Shown here in pieces: positions 29,863-39,643 of a DNA stretch of 64,000 nucleotides. Each line of letters begins with the position of its first letter. Position 1 is the first letter of the stretch. The DNA comes from Enterococcus innesii. Its GTDB lineage: Bacteria > Bacillota > Bacilli > Lactobacillales > Enterococcaceae. The notes beneath the pieces are model-generated. The model saw nothing but the letters and a program-made list of their open reading frames with translations, had not been told where the DNA came from and did no database searches. Location: contig JAHHEN010000003.1 in the NCBI GenBank assembly GCA_018982785.1, positions 372,001 to 436,000 on the forward strand, read 5' to 3'. Position numbers and translations under genes: made by a program.

Positions 29863-30510
29863 ATGACTATTACAATTAGACATGAAGAAGAAAAAGACTA
29901 TAAAATAGTGGAAGAAATCACACGAGAAGCATTTTGGAATTTATATTTCCCAGGAGCAGTCGAACATTTACTTGTTCACAACATTAGAAAACATCCTGAC
30001 TTTATCCCCGAGTTGTCCTTCGTTATTGCATTAGACAATGAGATCATCGGCAGCATTTTTTATACAAAAGCGAAAGTGATCGATAAGCATGGCGGAGTAC
30101 ATCCAATTATAACCTTCGGACCAGTAAGCATTTCGCCAGAGTATCATCGGCAAGGGTTTGGTCGCATGCTGATTGAGCACTCACTTGCTGAAGCGAAAAG
30201 ACTAGGCTTTAATGCCATTATTCTTGGCGGCTTTACGTATCATTACCATCCATATGGATTTGTAGGAACAAAGAAATATAATATATCAATGCCTGATGGT
30301 AAATTTTATACTGGCGTAATGGCATTGCCTCTATTTGAAGGTGCATTAGATGGCATAAGCGGCAGTGTTCATTTTTCAGAAGCGATGTATCCAGATGAAT
30401 CCATCTTAAATGATTTTGACAAAACATTCCCACCAAAAGAAAAAAAAGTCCTACCGCATCAATCAGACTTTGAAAAAGCTGTCAGTGAAATTGATACGTA
30501 TGATTACTAA
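29863..30510 (+). CDS. GNAT family acetyltransferase
   Basis: A 215-residue GNAT protein. The acetyl-CoA-binding motif is ISPEYHRQGFGRMLIEHSL near residue 88, preceded by the beta-strand ITFGPVSI; the HPYGFVG segment is typical of small GNATs acting on small molecules. The start at 29863 follows TGGAGGAAA. It is flanked by the exporter and helD but has its own upstream region and no copy of the shared motif. Substrate unknown. Confidence 0.88.
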   Translation: MTITIRHEEEKDYKIVEEITREAFWNLYFPGAVEHLLVHNIRKHPDFIPELSFVIALDNEIIGSIFYTKAKVIDKHGGVHPIITFGPVSISPEYHRQGFGRMLIEHSLAEAKRLGFNAIILGGFTYHYHPYGFVGTKKYNISMPDGKFYTGVMALPLFEGALDGISGSVHFSEAMYPDESILNDFDKTFPPKEKKVLPHQSDFEKAVSEIDTYDY

Positions 30511-30578
30511 TTGAAAATGAGAGAATCACTTTAAAAGAAAATTAGACAAAGAACAATCAATCTATTTTAAAATTTCTA

Positions 30579-30620
30579 AACCCTACACTAAACCACCAAT
30601 GTACCCTTTCTTGATAAGAT
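30579..30620 (+). promoter_or_regulatory. Shared promoter motif, copy B (helD-merR operon)
   Basis: AACCCTACACTAAACCACC (30579-30597), then TAAACC (30589-30594), a 20-bp gap and TAAGAT (30615-30620), in exactly the same register as copy A. It precedes helD and the tandem-MerR gene, so autoregulation is likely. Confidence 0.65.
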
Positions 30621-30642
30621 CATTGAGAAAGGGGAATTTATC

Positions 30643-32657
30643 ATGTTAAATACGAAAGAAAATGAGCATTTAAAAGAAGTTATAACAAAAATTGAGAAAA
30701 AAATAAAACAAATTGATGGAACTGTCAATGCTAATGAACAAGCTTATAAAGATATCAAAAAATATACAGTTGACTATAAAAATGAATTAGACAAATATGA
30801 AGTTTACAATCACCAGCAAAACTTAAGTTTTATTGATAAGCGTAACAACTTTGAAACGAATATCAGTAAAAAGTTAGCATATTTAAAAGGAGCACCTTAC
30901 TTTTCAAAAATTAAGTTTCAGTTTGAGGATGACGAAGATGTAGAAAATTTTTACATTGGTAGGTACGGGTTTGCGGATGAATTTGGACAGCAGCTGATCT
31001 ATGACTGGCGGGCACCGATTTCCTCATTATACTATGATTTTAGTTTAGGTTCTGCCTACTATGAGTCATTAGGGGAGAGATTTCATGGATACTTAAAAGG
31101 AAAGCGACAGTTTGAAATTGAAAATGGAGCGCTTAGAGTTGTTGTCGACACAGATGACACAGTAAACGATGAATTCTTGATGAATGAGCTGAGTAAAAAC
31201 ACTTCAAGTGAAATGAAGACCATTATCCACACGATTCAAAAAGAACAAAACGAAGTAATCAGAGATGTAAAAGCCAAGAACTTGATTATCCAAGGTGTTG
31301 CTGGTTCCGGAAAAACATCTATCGCACTCCATCGAATTGCTTATTTACTTTATCAAAAAAGAGAAGAACTACAGGCTTCAGATGTTTTGATTCTATCGCC
31401 TAATGATGTTTTCTCCAGTTACATTTCAACTGTTTTGCCTGAATTAGGAGAAGACGAGCTAAATCAGCTTGAAATCACCCAGCTTGTCCAACCAATGATC
31501 GAAGAAAAGTTAAAAGTAACTGATAAACAGGATGAAATAGATCAAATGATAGAAAAGCCAATGTCAAAAGAGGCAAAAACCTTTTTATATAAAAGATCTG
31601 AGAAATTCTTTTTGTCTTTGAAAAACCATATCCAACAGCTCAATAATAGATTATTTTCCGAAGATATTATCGTTGATCATCACTACACATTTTCAAAAAA
31701 GAATTGGAAAAAGTAAATATTACTCTTTCAGAAAGCGCATTATTCGTTAGAACTAAGCAATTAGCACGGCAATTAAGTAAGATCGTGCCTGAAAATGACC
31801 AAAATCATATAAGCGAAGCAATAGAAAAAGAGTTGCTAAGCAGGTTGCAAATAACAACTAGCTTGAATGAGTACGTGAACTTCTTGACGTCAAAAAAGAT
31901 TCCTTTTAATCAAAACAAAAATAAGATTGATTATGCAGATCTATTTCCATATCTCTATTTCAAAATGAACATTGAGGGAATCCTTCCCAACCGACAAATC
32001 AAACATATTGTTATTGACGAAATGCAGGATTATTCGCTGTTGCATTTTTATGTGTTGGATCGTTTGTTTCCTTGCCAAAAAACAATTTGTGGAGATGTCA
32101 ATCAAGATTTACTGACATCGGAAATGAATTTTTTGGAGCGGCTACAAACCGTTGTTTCAAACAACCGTGTAGTCACATTCAATACCAGTTATCGGTCCAG
32201 CTATGAAATAATTAAATTTGCTAAACAATTTACGGCAAATAATGCACTTACTCCGATTGAACGTCATAATAAAGAAGTTGAGTTGAACTATATTGATCAC
32301 CAACAGGAAAAACAAGAAAAGCTGACAAAAATAATAGAAAGATTTGAATCGTCAGCTCATAAAACCTGCGGCATCATTTGCCAAACTTGGGATGAAGTTG
32401 CTAAAATCGAAAAAAGCCTATCTTCTTATGAGGTCACTCGATTTGGAAAGCAGTCTACAGCCATGACGGAAGGAATCATTGTCACGACGCCACAATATGC
32501 TAAAGGCTTGGAGTTCGACCAAGTTATCCTGACTGATATTAGGAAGGAACAATTATCATCAAAAAGCAATCTCTTGTATACAAGCTGTTCCAGAGCACTT
32601 CATGAATTAACGCTTTTTATTTTGAACGATGGGGGAGAAACGGATGGAAACATATAA
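30643..32657 (+). CDS. HelD-like RNA polymerase-associated helicase (frameshifted)
   Basis: A UvrD-like superfamily 1 ATPase of about 671 residues. The N-terminal coiled coil (residues 1-60), the HelD-typical IGRYGFADEFGQQLIYDWRA box near 105, Walker A QGVAGSGKTSIALHR near 212, Walker B HIVIDEMQDYS, NTSYRSSYEI and the C-terminal TPQYAKGLEFDQVIL are all present. The frame breaks near 31700, where six A should be seven; the second frame restores ELEKVNITLSES. HelD proteins strip RNA polymerase from DNA, and some classes protect against rifamycins. It is shorter than B. subtilis HelD (774). Its end overlaps the MerR gene. Confidence 0.85.
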
Positions 32658-33399
32658 AACGTCTGAGGTAGCAAAACTAGTGGGTTTTCATCCTAACACG
32701 ATTCGACGCTATGAGGAATGGGAACTGATTCCTAAGCCTCAAAGAGCGAAAAATGGCTATAGAATTTACAATGAATATCATGTTGAATTGATAAGAACAG
32801 CAAAAGTTGCTTTTCAGGTCGAGGTGCTCCAATCTGGTTTAAGAGCAATGATGAGAGAGCTGATCAAAGCCTTGGCAAAATATGAATTTGCTTCAGCCAC
32901 AGCATTGCTCCATGATTATGGATTGGCTATTGATCAAGAAATCGATGAGGCGAATGAAGCGATTCATATCGTTGAAGATATGATCAAAGGAACGACTGAA
33001 GAGGAAGACATTTCTTTAAAGCGGAGTGAAGCAGCTGAATACTTAGGCGTAACAACTGATGCGTTAAGAAACTGGGAGCTGAACGGCTTGTTATCGCTAA
33101 AGCGAAGTGAAAATGGGTATCGCATTTATGCAGCAGACGATCTAAAGCGATTAAAAATCATTCGTATATTACGCGCAGCAAAATATTCATTAGAAGCCAT
33201 TTTGCGCTTACTTCATTCGATCGATCATCAAGAAGAGCATGATGTAAGAGCTATTTTGAATAATCCTGAACCGTCAGAGGATATCATTTCTGTCTGTGAT
33301 ATGCTGATCCTCTCTTTAGAGAAGGCTAAAATGAATACAGCCGAATTAGCCAAATGTATCAATAATTTGAAAAAAGTTGCTGCAAAACGCTTTGTTTAA
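32644..33399 (+). CDS. Regulator with two MerR-type DNA-binding domains
   Basis: A 251-residue protein with two MerR winged-helix domains in one chain: residues 1-70 (YKTSEVAKLVGFHPNTIRRY, ending KNGYRIYNEYHVELI) and about 125-195 (LKRSEAAEYLGVTTDALRNW, ending ENGYRIYAADDLKRL). A helical region joins them and another follows. Usual MerR proteins dimerise to present two such domains; here a monomer could. The start at 32644 follows GGGGGAG and overlaps the helD end by 14 bp, so they are co-translated. Likely regulator of the two shared promoters (inference). Confidence 0.85.
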   Translation: METYKTSEVAKLVGFHPNTIRRYEEWELIPKPQRAKNGYRIYNEYHVELIRTAKVAFQVEVLQSGLRAMMRELIKALAKYEFASATALLHDYGLAIDQEIDEANEAIHIVEDMIKGTTEEEDISLKRSEAAEYLGVTTDALRNWELNGLLSLKRSENGYRIYAADDLKRLKIIRILRAAKYSLEAILRLLHSIDHQEEHDVRAILNNPEPSEDIISVCDMLILSLEKAKMNTAELAKCINNLKKVAAKRFV

Positions 33400-33436
33400 A
33401 ATGACAAAGGAAATCTGTTTAAAAGGAGGAATTTCA

Positions 33437-33859
33437 TTGAAAAAAGCCACTTGCTTATGCGGAAAAGTTTCTATCATTGTCAAAGATTTTCATTCGGAGA
33501 TTAGTGCTTGTCATTGTTCCATGTGTCGAAAATGGGGGTCCGGACCATTTCTTTCTGTTTCAGCAGGAAGCGGTGAAGACATCACCATCACTTCTGAGGA
33601 ATCAGTTACAAGATACAAATCCTCTGATTGGGCAGAGAGAGGATTCTGCAGAAATTGTGGATCCAATCTATTTTACTATCTTATTCCTACAGATTCTTAT
33701 GACATTCCCATTGATTTGTTTACTGATGAAAGTGAATCCTGCTTAAAATTAGAAATATACTACGATCAGAAGCCTCATTATTATGATTTCGCCAACGATA
33801 CCGATAAAAAAACAGAAGATGAAATTATGCTGGAGATACAAGAAAAATTTTTTGATTGA
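33437..33859 (+). CDS. GFA-family zinc protein
   Basis: A 140-residue protein of the GFA (glutathione-dependent formaldehyde-activating enzyme-like/CENP-V) family, beginning at TTG with AGGAGG seven bases before it. Zinc ligands are plain: CLCGKV near residue 6, CHCSMCRKWG near 28, and FCRNCGSNLFYY near 75. Most family members have no proven reaction; the name does not imply formaldehyde metabolism. It follows the MerR gene by 37 bp and may belong to its transcript. Confidence 0.85.
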   Translation: MKKATCLCGKVSIIVKDFHSEISACHCSMCRKWGSGPFLSVSAGSGEDITITSEESVTRYKSSDWAERGFCRNCGSNLFYYLIPTDSYDIPIDLFTDESESCLKLEIYYDQKPHYYDFANDTDKKTEDEIMLEIQEKFFD

Positions 33860-34096
33860 ATGATCAGTATGTTGATAAATTAATGAAAAACACCGGCAAA
33901 AAAATAAAGATATTTATTTGAATTAGCAAGAAATAGAACCCATTTAGGTTTCCAATCGCTCACTCTTTCCTGAAATAAAAAAGAAGCAAGACACTCTTTC
34001 TACGAAGTTGGGAAAATTTGACCAAAAGAAAAGTGGACTTCAAAAAAATAATTTTTCAAAAAGAGACTGAAGAGGCTTTTTTGAAAGGAGGAATCA

Positions 34097-34797
34097 GTGG
34101 TGATAAAAGACCAGCACCGATCGATTATTATAGAATTTCCACTTAGAGGGGAATGGCAAGCACCTACTACACCAGTAAAGAAAATCCCTAGTCACGGTAC
34201 TAATCGTATGGGATTAAGATTTGCATTTGATTTTGTGCAAGTTGATTGGGAAAAGGAAAGAAAGCCGTTTTACAATACTAGTTTTACTAGGTATTTTTTC
34301 TTTGGAGTACCGTTAGATAAATGCTATGGTTGGGGAAACCGATTTTTGCGCCTTGTGATGGTGAGATCGTAACGATTAGAGATGGTATTCCAGAACGTGC
34401 TGTTGTGCATTGGATAGTGGATTCGGCAATTGCTATAAAAAATGCTAACTCATTTAACGAGTATAATGACGACTTCAGTCAAATTGCCGGGAATTATCTG
34501 GTTTTAAAATGCCAAAATAATATCTATATGGCATTTGCACATTTACAAACGAATTCGATAAAAGGAGTAGTTGGTGATCGGATAAAAAAAGGAGAGAAAC
34601 TAGGAAATGTTGGACATTCAGGTAACTCTACGTCCCCCCATTTACATTTTCAATTGATGGATAGCGCGGATATTGCTCAGTCGAATGGTTTGCCCTTTTT
34701 ATTTGAAGAATATGAAGTCTATCGAAAGGGTGTTTGGGAATCAGTTTATAATCAGATACCAGCACATACAGATCGAATTCGCTTTTATAAAAAATGA
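34097..34797 (+). CDS. M23-type peptidase without signal peptide (frameshifted)
   Basis: A LytM/M23 metallopeptidase of about 233 residues. The zinc-site motifs are PSHGTNRMGLRFAFDF (His...Asp) near residue 31 and SPHLHFQLMD near 180. The frame breaks near 34336: GGGAAACC needs one more A, joining GVPLDKCYGWG to KPIFAPCDGEIV. There is no signal peptide or membrane helix, unlike most M23 cell-wall hydrolases, but related signal-less proteins exist. Start GTG at 34097 after AAAGGAGG. An IS256-type insertion lies 29 bp beyond its stop. Confidence 0.8.
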
Positions 34798-34826
34798 TTT
34801 CCTTAGAACATAAACGTTTTTTTAAT

Positions 34827-36150
34827 GATAAAGTCCATATAATTGTGTAAAAGATAAAAGGCCATGTAACAGCCCTTTTACGGTACAATGTTTTTAACCA
34901 CAAAAACATACCCAGGAGGACGTTACATGACCCAAGTACATTTTACACTGAACAACGAAGAGGTTCAAAGTATTATTGAACATTCGGTAAAAGATGATGT
35001 TTCTAAAAATATTTTAACCACTGTTTTCAACCAATTGATGGAAAATCAACGAACAGAATATATTCAAGCCGATGACTATGAACGTTCAGAAAGTCGTCAG
35101 AGTCAAAGAAATGGCTATTATGAGCGAGACTTTACGACTCGTGTGGGTACACTCGAATTAAAAGTGCCTAGAACACGTGATGGTGAATTTTCACCGACGG
35201 TGTTTGAGCGTTATCAGCGAAATGAAAAGGCACTGCTCGCTTCAATGCTTGAGATGTATGTTTCGGGCGTTTCGACACGTAAAGTTTCAAAGATTGTTGA
35301 AGAGCTATGTGGAAAATCTGTATCGAAATCTTTTGTTTCTAGCCTGACTGAGCAGTTAGACCCGATGGTCAACGAATGGCAGAACCGTTCACTCTCAGGT
35401 ACGAATTATCCTTATCTGATGACTGATGTTCTCTACATAAAAGTCCGTGAGGACCATCGAGTGCTTTCTAAAAGCTGCCATATTGCGATCGGGATAACAG
35501 AAGGTGGCGACCGTGAAATCATTGGCTTCATGATTCAAAATGAAGAAAGTGATGACACATGGTCCATCTTCTTTGAATACTTAAAAGAACGCGGCCTAAA
35601 GGGGACAGAACTCATCATTTCTGATGCCCATAAAGGCCTAGTGTCTGCGATTCGTAAGTCATTTACCAACGCAAGTTGGCAGAGATGCCAGGTCCATTTT
35701 TTAAGAAACATCTTCAGTTCCATTCCAAAAAAGAATTCAAAACCGTTTAGAGAAGCAGTAAAAGCGATCTTTAAGTTTACGGATATTGAACTCGCTCGAA
35801 CAGCTAAGAATGCCTTAGTCGGTGAATATATCGACCAGCCTAAATATACAAAAGCCTGCGAAATATTGGATAATGGCTTCGAAGATGCCTTTCAATACAC
35901 GGTTATCGGAAATAGTCATAATCGGCTAAAAAGCACCAACCTTCTTGAACGACTGAACCAGGAAGTCCGCAGAAGAGAAAAGATTATTCGGATTTTTCCC
36001 AACCGAACGTCTGCCAATCGATTAATTGGAGCTGTCCTTATGGACCTTCATGACGAATGGCTCAGTTCTACAAGAAAATATATTAAGTTTGATCAATGAG
36101 AGACCGGTAAAACATTGTATAGTATTTTACACAGGATTATGGACTTGACT
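34827..36150 (+). mobile_element. IS256-family insertion sequence, complete
   Basis: Length is 1324 bp, the length known for IS256. The left end GATAAAGTCCATATAATTGT and the right end (read inward AGTCAAGTCCATAATCCTGT) are imperfect terminal inverted repeats that both lead into GTGTAAAA. Exact 8-bp direct repeats TTTTTAAT flank the element (34819-34826 and 36151-36158), showing simple insertion without later rearrangement. It contains one full transposase gene. Confidence 0.95.
34927..36099 (+). CDS. IS256-family transposase
   Basis: A 390-residue Mutator/IS256-type DDE transposase. From memory it is very close to IS256 transposase (MTQVHFTL start, NILTTVFNQLMENQRTEYIQ, C-terminal IRIFPNRTSANRLIGAVLMD). 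Catalytic segments: LMTDVLYIKV near 165, LIISDAHKGL near 231 and the late Glu in NLLERLNQEVRRRE. The start follows GGAGGACGTTAC. It appears intact, so the element could be active. Confidence 0.96.
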   Translation: MTQVHFTLNNEEVQSIIEHSVKDDVSKNILTTVFNQLMENQRTEYIQADDYERSESRQSQRNGYYERDFTTRVGTLELKVPRTRDGEFSPTVFERYQRNEKALLASMLEMYVSGVSTRKVSKIVEELCGKSVSKSFVSSLTEQLDPMVNEWQNRSLSGTNYPYLMTDVLYIKVREDHRVLSKSCHIAIGITEGGDREIIGFMIQNEESDDTWSIFFEYLKERGLKGTELIISDAHKGLVSAIRKSFTNASWQRCQVHFLRNIFSSIPKKNSKPFREAVKAIFKFTDIELARTAKNALVGEYIDQPKYTKACEILDNGFEDAFQYTVIGNSHNRLKSTNLLERLNQEVRRREKIIRIFPNRTSANRLIGAVLMDLHDEWLSSTRKYIKFDQ

Positions 36151-36158
36151 TTTTTAAT

Positions 36159-36510
36159 AATCAATGATTACTACTCTAGTCTTTACTTAGTTTAAGAGTA
36201 TAGTAATATAGCTAAACATCTCTTAGATTGACTATTTAATAAATCAATTAATATGCAGGATCCATTCATAACCGTTTTAAGATGGAAAATGACGAACCAT
36301 AAAAACTTTCTCTTTTGACGCATGGCATCTAGTGGCATAGAAGAAGAGTACCTTCAAAATAGGGGGATTCGAACAAAAGATAGCTAATGAAACTTCAAAC
36401 GGTTGATTGTGATACTGTTCCGTTCTATGAAAGCTTGGCGATTGATAGATTTCTGATTTTAGACAGAATAGGACGATTTCGATAGACTAAAGATAGGAGA
36501 GGATTTGCGC
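36159..36510. other. Gap between IS element and oxidoreductase
   Basis: AT-rich sequence with stops in all frames. No terminator, repeat or gene remnant is recognised. A ribosome site (AGGAGAGG) for the next gene lies at its end. Confidence 0.5.
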
Positions 36511-37461
36511 ATGAAGGCGTTGTATTTTAATGAATTCGGTGATTCAACTGTTTTAACATATGGGGATTTGCCTGATCCCGTCATTCAAGAAAATGAGCTA
36601 TTGATAGAAATGATGTATATTGGTTTGAATTATGCAGATATTTATCGAAGAAAGGGCAGCTATCATATTGAATCCCGAGACCCTCTAATTAATGGCTATG
36701 AAGGTGTAGGGAAGATTATTCAAAAAGGAAGATCAGTCTCTAAGTTTCAGCTAGGGGAAACGATTCTTTTTGTGGACGTTCCTTTTGCTAATGCAGAATT
36801 GGTGGCTGTTCCTGAGGAAAATGCCATCCGTATTCCATCTAGTATACCACCTGAATTAGCAGCCAGTATTGGCCTGCAAGGGTTGACAGCTGATTTTTTA
36901 GCTCATGATCTTGGCAATAATGTGAATAATAGTAAGGTCTTCGTCCATGGGATAAGTGGTGGCGTCGGACAAATTTTATCGCAACTCTTAACCGCAGATG
37001 GCCTAGAAGTCTTCGGCGTCACTTCTTCGGAAGAAAAGCGACAACTGGCTTTAGACCAAGGAGCAAAACAAGTCTTTTTAAGAAACACAGAATGGCAAGA
37101 AACCTATACTTCTTTCTTTGATACCGTTTATGATGGCATTGGACATACATTAGCCGAAAGTGTCGACTTGCTCAAAAATAGAGGGAAGGTTATCTTTTTT
37201 GGCATGGCAGGCGGAAATCCGCCAGCGATCGACTTTATTCCCTTGTTATCAAAATCAAAAAGTATTTTGACCGGGGATCTCTGGGATTACTTAACAAGTT
37301 ATCAAGAGCGGGAGAGAAGAAGCACCCGACTATTCACTTACTTTAGCAAGAATCAAATTAAAATCAGTCAACCAACCATTTTTTCATTAGCTGACGGAAA
37401 AGCTGCCCATGATTATTTAGAATCTGGAAAAAGTGTCGGGAAAATTTTGCTGCAACCATAA
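36511..37461 (+). CDS. Quinone oxidoreductase-like zinc-independent MDR enzyme
   Basis: A 316-residue medium-chain dehydrogenase/reductase of the quinone reductase branch. NADPH-binding fold: GISGGVGQILSQLL near residue 150 and TSSEEKRQLALDQGAKQVF; N-terminal GroES-like fold with NYADIYRRKGSY and GYEGVGKII. The zinc ligands of alcohol dehydrogenases are absent. The ATG at 36511 with AGGAGAGG is preferred over a TTG two codons earlier. Monocistronic; substrate unknown. Confidence 0.9.
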   Translation: MKALYFNEFGDSTVLTYGDLPDPVIQENELLIEMMYIGLNYADIYRRKGSYHIESRDPLINGYEGVGKIIQKGRSVSKFQLGETILFVDVPFANAELVAVPEENAIRIPSSIPPELAASIGLQGLTADFLAHDLGNNVNNSKVFVHGISGGVGQILSQLLTADGLEVFGVTSSEEKRQLALDQGAKQVFLRNTEWQETYTSFFDTVYDGIGHTLAESVDLLKNRGKVIFFGMAGGNPPAIDFIPLLSKSKSILTGDLWDYLTSYQERERRSTRLFTYFSKNQIKISQPTIFSLADGKAAHDYLESGKSVGKILLQP

Positions 37462-37734
37462 GAAAGTAAAAAAGCTAAATGACTTTATCATAAAAGATAC
37501 ACCGAATGTTTGCTAATTCACTAAATCATCTTTTTATATAATCGATACTTCTCTTAGGATAAATCTTTAAGGATAAAAATAAATGTAAAATGAATAGAAT
37601 ATTGCAAGAATCTAATGTTTTCTATTTCTTCAGTGAGAATAAGATAAAACTTTGTGATAAACAGTACATTTAATTTGAAAACATTTAATTACAGCAGTAA
37701 GATAAATATATCAAATACTTAAGGAGTGATATCT

Positions 37735-37986
37735 ATGACAAACTATGAAGAAAAGGAAGCAAAAGCATTGGTAAAGATTGCAGAGGTTCTTGATAAGTTA
37801 GATGAGAATTTAGCTGAATTAGACACACTAGATGCAGACGCAAAAAAACATAGTATGAAGAAATGGATCGTTGAGAAAAAAGCGATTCATGAAATCAAAA
37901 AGATCGCACACGAAGCCGGTAAGTATGAAAAGTACGATGAAAAAGCACTACAAAAAGAAATTGATGAAGTTGAGAAGTATATGTAA
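37735..37986 (+). CDS. Small charged helical protein
   Basis: An 83-residue cytoplasmic protein, almost wholly Lys/Glu/Asp/Ala helix, with heptad-like spacing (ALVKIAEVLDKLDENLAEL). No cysteines or membrane segments. AAGGAGTG before the ATG and a terminator behind support a real gene. The family is not recognised. About 270 bp upstream is AT-rich and carries no other gene. Confidence 0.65.
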   Translation: MTNYEEKEAKALVKIAEVLDKLDENLAELDTLDADAKKHSMKKWIVEKKAIHEIKKIAHEAGKYEKYDEKALQKEIDEVEKYM

Positions 37987-38000
37987 TGAAAGATGATATT

Positions 38001-38036
38001 AATAAGCCCGTGCTCTTATGAGTGTGGGCTTATTTG
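38001..38036. terminator. Terminator behind the small helical protein
   Basis: AATAAGCCC and GGGCTTATT form a 9-bp perfect stem flanked by A/T-rich sequence. Confidence 0.75.
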
Positions 38037-38079
38037 TGTTAGTGCTTTTAAGGGTGTTTTATCTAGTATACAAATTTTA

Positions 38080-38592
38080 TTAGAATTCATTAGGCGTATC
38101 GTCCAACTCTAGTACCATATTATACCAAGCAACACCTGCATGTTGTGATTCTGACAGTCCTTCTAGTTGATAGCCATGCTTTTTGTAATATGGAATCAAT
38201 GATTCTAAACAAGTTAAGGTGATTCCTTTTCTATTTTGAAGACGACATTGTTGTTCAAGAACTGACAGTAGTTTACTACCAATCTGGCAGTTTCTATAAC
38301 CAGGAGCGACAGCTAAGCTAAGAATACTTTGGTAGCCACCAAAAGGCTGATTAGGACGAGTACTTTCAAAAAGATCGTCAGAGAGATAACGTTTAGAAAT
38401 AATGGGTCCTACAACGTAGCCGATCGGACAATCCTTTTCATTTACTGCCACAATAAAACTGTCACTTATTGTATGTATTCGATCCATCATCGCTGGTCTG
38501 GATGCTGCTTCATCCGCTGTAAATCCTGCATTTTCAATCTGCATGATTTGATCAATATCCTCTTCTTTTGGTGGTCTGAAGAAAACGTTCAT
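38080..38592 (-). CDS. GNAT family acetyltransferase
   Basis: A 170-residue single-domain GNAT. The acetyl-CoA motif is LAVAPGYRNCQIGSKLLSVLE near residue 90, with an imperfect Q/RxxGxG/A loop (RNCQIGS); the late IPYYKKHGYQLEG motif is typical. Close to the arylalkylamine/polyamine-type GNATs by eye, but the substrate is unknown. Transcribed towards the small helical gene, sharing its terminator region. Confidence 0.87.
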   Translation of the reverse strand: MNVFFRPPKEEDIDQIMQIENAGFTADEAASRPAMMDRIHTISDSFIVAVNEKDCPIGYVVGPIISKRYLSDDLFESTRPNQPFGGYQSILSLAVAPGYRNCQIGSKLLSVLEQQCRLQNRKGITLTCLESLIPYYKKHGYQLEGLSESQHAGVAWYNMVLELDDTPNEF

Positions 38593-38938
38593 TCCATCAC
38601 TCCTATCCTATTTAGGATTAGTTTATCATATAATGATCCCTTTAAAATCCGTCTTACGTGCTTCTATTTTATTTTTGCTTTTCTAACGTTTTTTACCATA
38701 AATGCGTTGACTTTTTCGTCGCATATTTGAGAAAATCCGAAAGATAAATGGAAAAGTTGTTAGACAAAATACTGTTTACGGCTTTTTAAGTGCTTTTGCA
38801 GGAATGACTTTTTGTGAGGGAGTTGTGAGAAAAGTGTAAAAATTAAGACAAGATATATCTGAATGCCTTGCCTTAAAGTCCACTTCAAGAAATATACTGA
38901 AACTACCATTACTTATGGAAGATGAAAGGAGCAATTCA
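38593..38938. other. Divergent intergenic region
   Basis: 346 bp between the GNAT and the flavodoxin lipoprotein. It must hold both promoters; no strong -35/-10 pair, repeat or gene remnant was seen. AAAGGAG at its right end serves the lipoprotein gene. Confidence 0.45.
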
Positions 38939-39643
38939 ATGAACAAATGGACAAAAGGACTTTTTCTGACAATGATTTTTCTAGCAGGATGCAGCAGTGA
39001 TTCAATGAATGACGAGCCAGACATTGGTACAACGGAAACAAGTACTAGTGACACCGTTACGCAACAAATGAGAGAAGCAGGGATTGATGGGGAGGCCGAT
39101 ATTTTGATCGCCTACTTCACAAGACCAGAAAATTTAGAGCATGAACCAGCAGTCGAAGCAGTTTCTGGAAGTAGTTTTAATGTAATCGATGACACCTTAG
39201 TAGGAGATGTCCAGGTGATAGCAGAAATGATTGCTGAACAGACCGGAGGTGCGTTGTTCTCGATTCAAACAGAAGCAGGTTACCCTAACGTTTACGATGA
39301 ACATACAGCTTTTGCCACTAGAGAGGTGGAAGAAGATGCCCGACCAACATTGATGACTGACGTTGCCCAAATGACTGAAGTGGATGTTCTCTTTATCGGC
39401 TTTCCCGTTTGGTGGAACCGTGCCCCAAGAGCCGTGTTAACATTTCTTGAAGCCTATGATCTTACGGATAAACAAATCATTCCTTTTGTAACCCATGGGG
39501 GAAGTGGACTGACCAATAGTCAAAATGAACTTCAAACGTTGTATCCAGCGTATGACTTTCTTGAAGGCTTTGCAGCAAGAGCGGGAAGTGTTGAAGACGC
39601 TGAACCCAATCTGTTGAATTGGCTCGATGAACTTGGGTACTAG
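38939..39643 (+). CDS. Flavodoxin-domain lipoprotein
   Basis: A 234-residue lipoprotein: signal MNKWTKGLFLTMIFLAGC with lipobox FLAGC (Cys18), a Ser/Thr/Asp-rich linker, then a flavodoxin-like fold. The phosphate loop resembles AYFTRPENLE near 65; later GFPVWWNRAPRAVLTFLE and IIPFVTHGGSG match the Flavodoxin_4 family, whose members bind FMN. Extracytoplasmic display of a flavodoxin is unusual and suggests surface electron transfer. A related soluble flavodoxin lies 1.5 kb away. Confidence 0.82.
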   Translation: MNKWTKGLFLTMIFLAGCSSDSMNDEPDIGTTETSTSDTVTQQMREAGIDGEADILIAYFTRPENLEHEPAVEAVSGSSFNVIDDTLVGDVQVIAEMIAEQTGGALFSIQTEAGYPNVYDEHTAFATREVEEDARPTLMTDVAQMTEVDVLFIGFPVWWNRAPRAVLTFLEAYDLTDKQIIPFVTHGGSGLTNSQNELQTLYPAYDFLEGFAARAGSVEDAEPNLLNWLDELGY

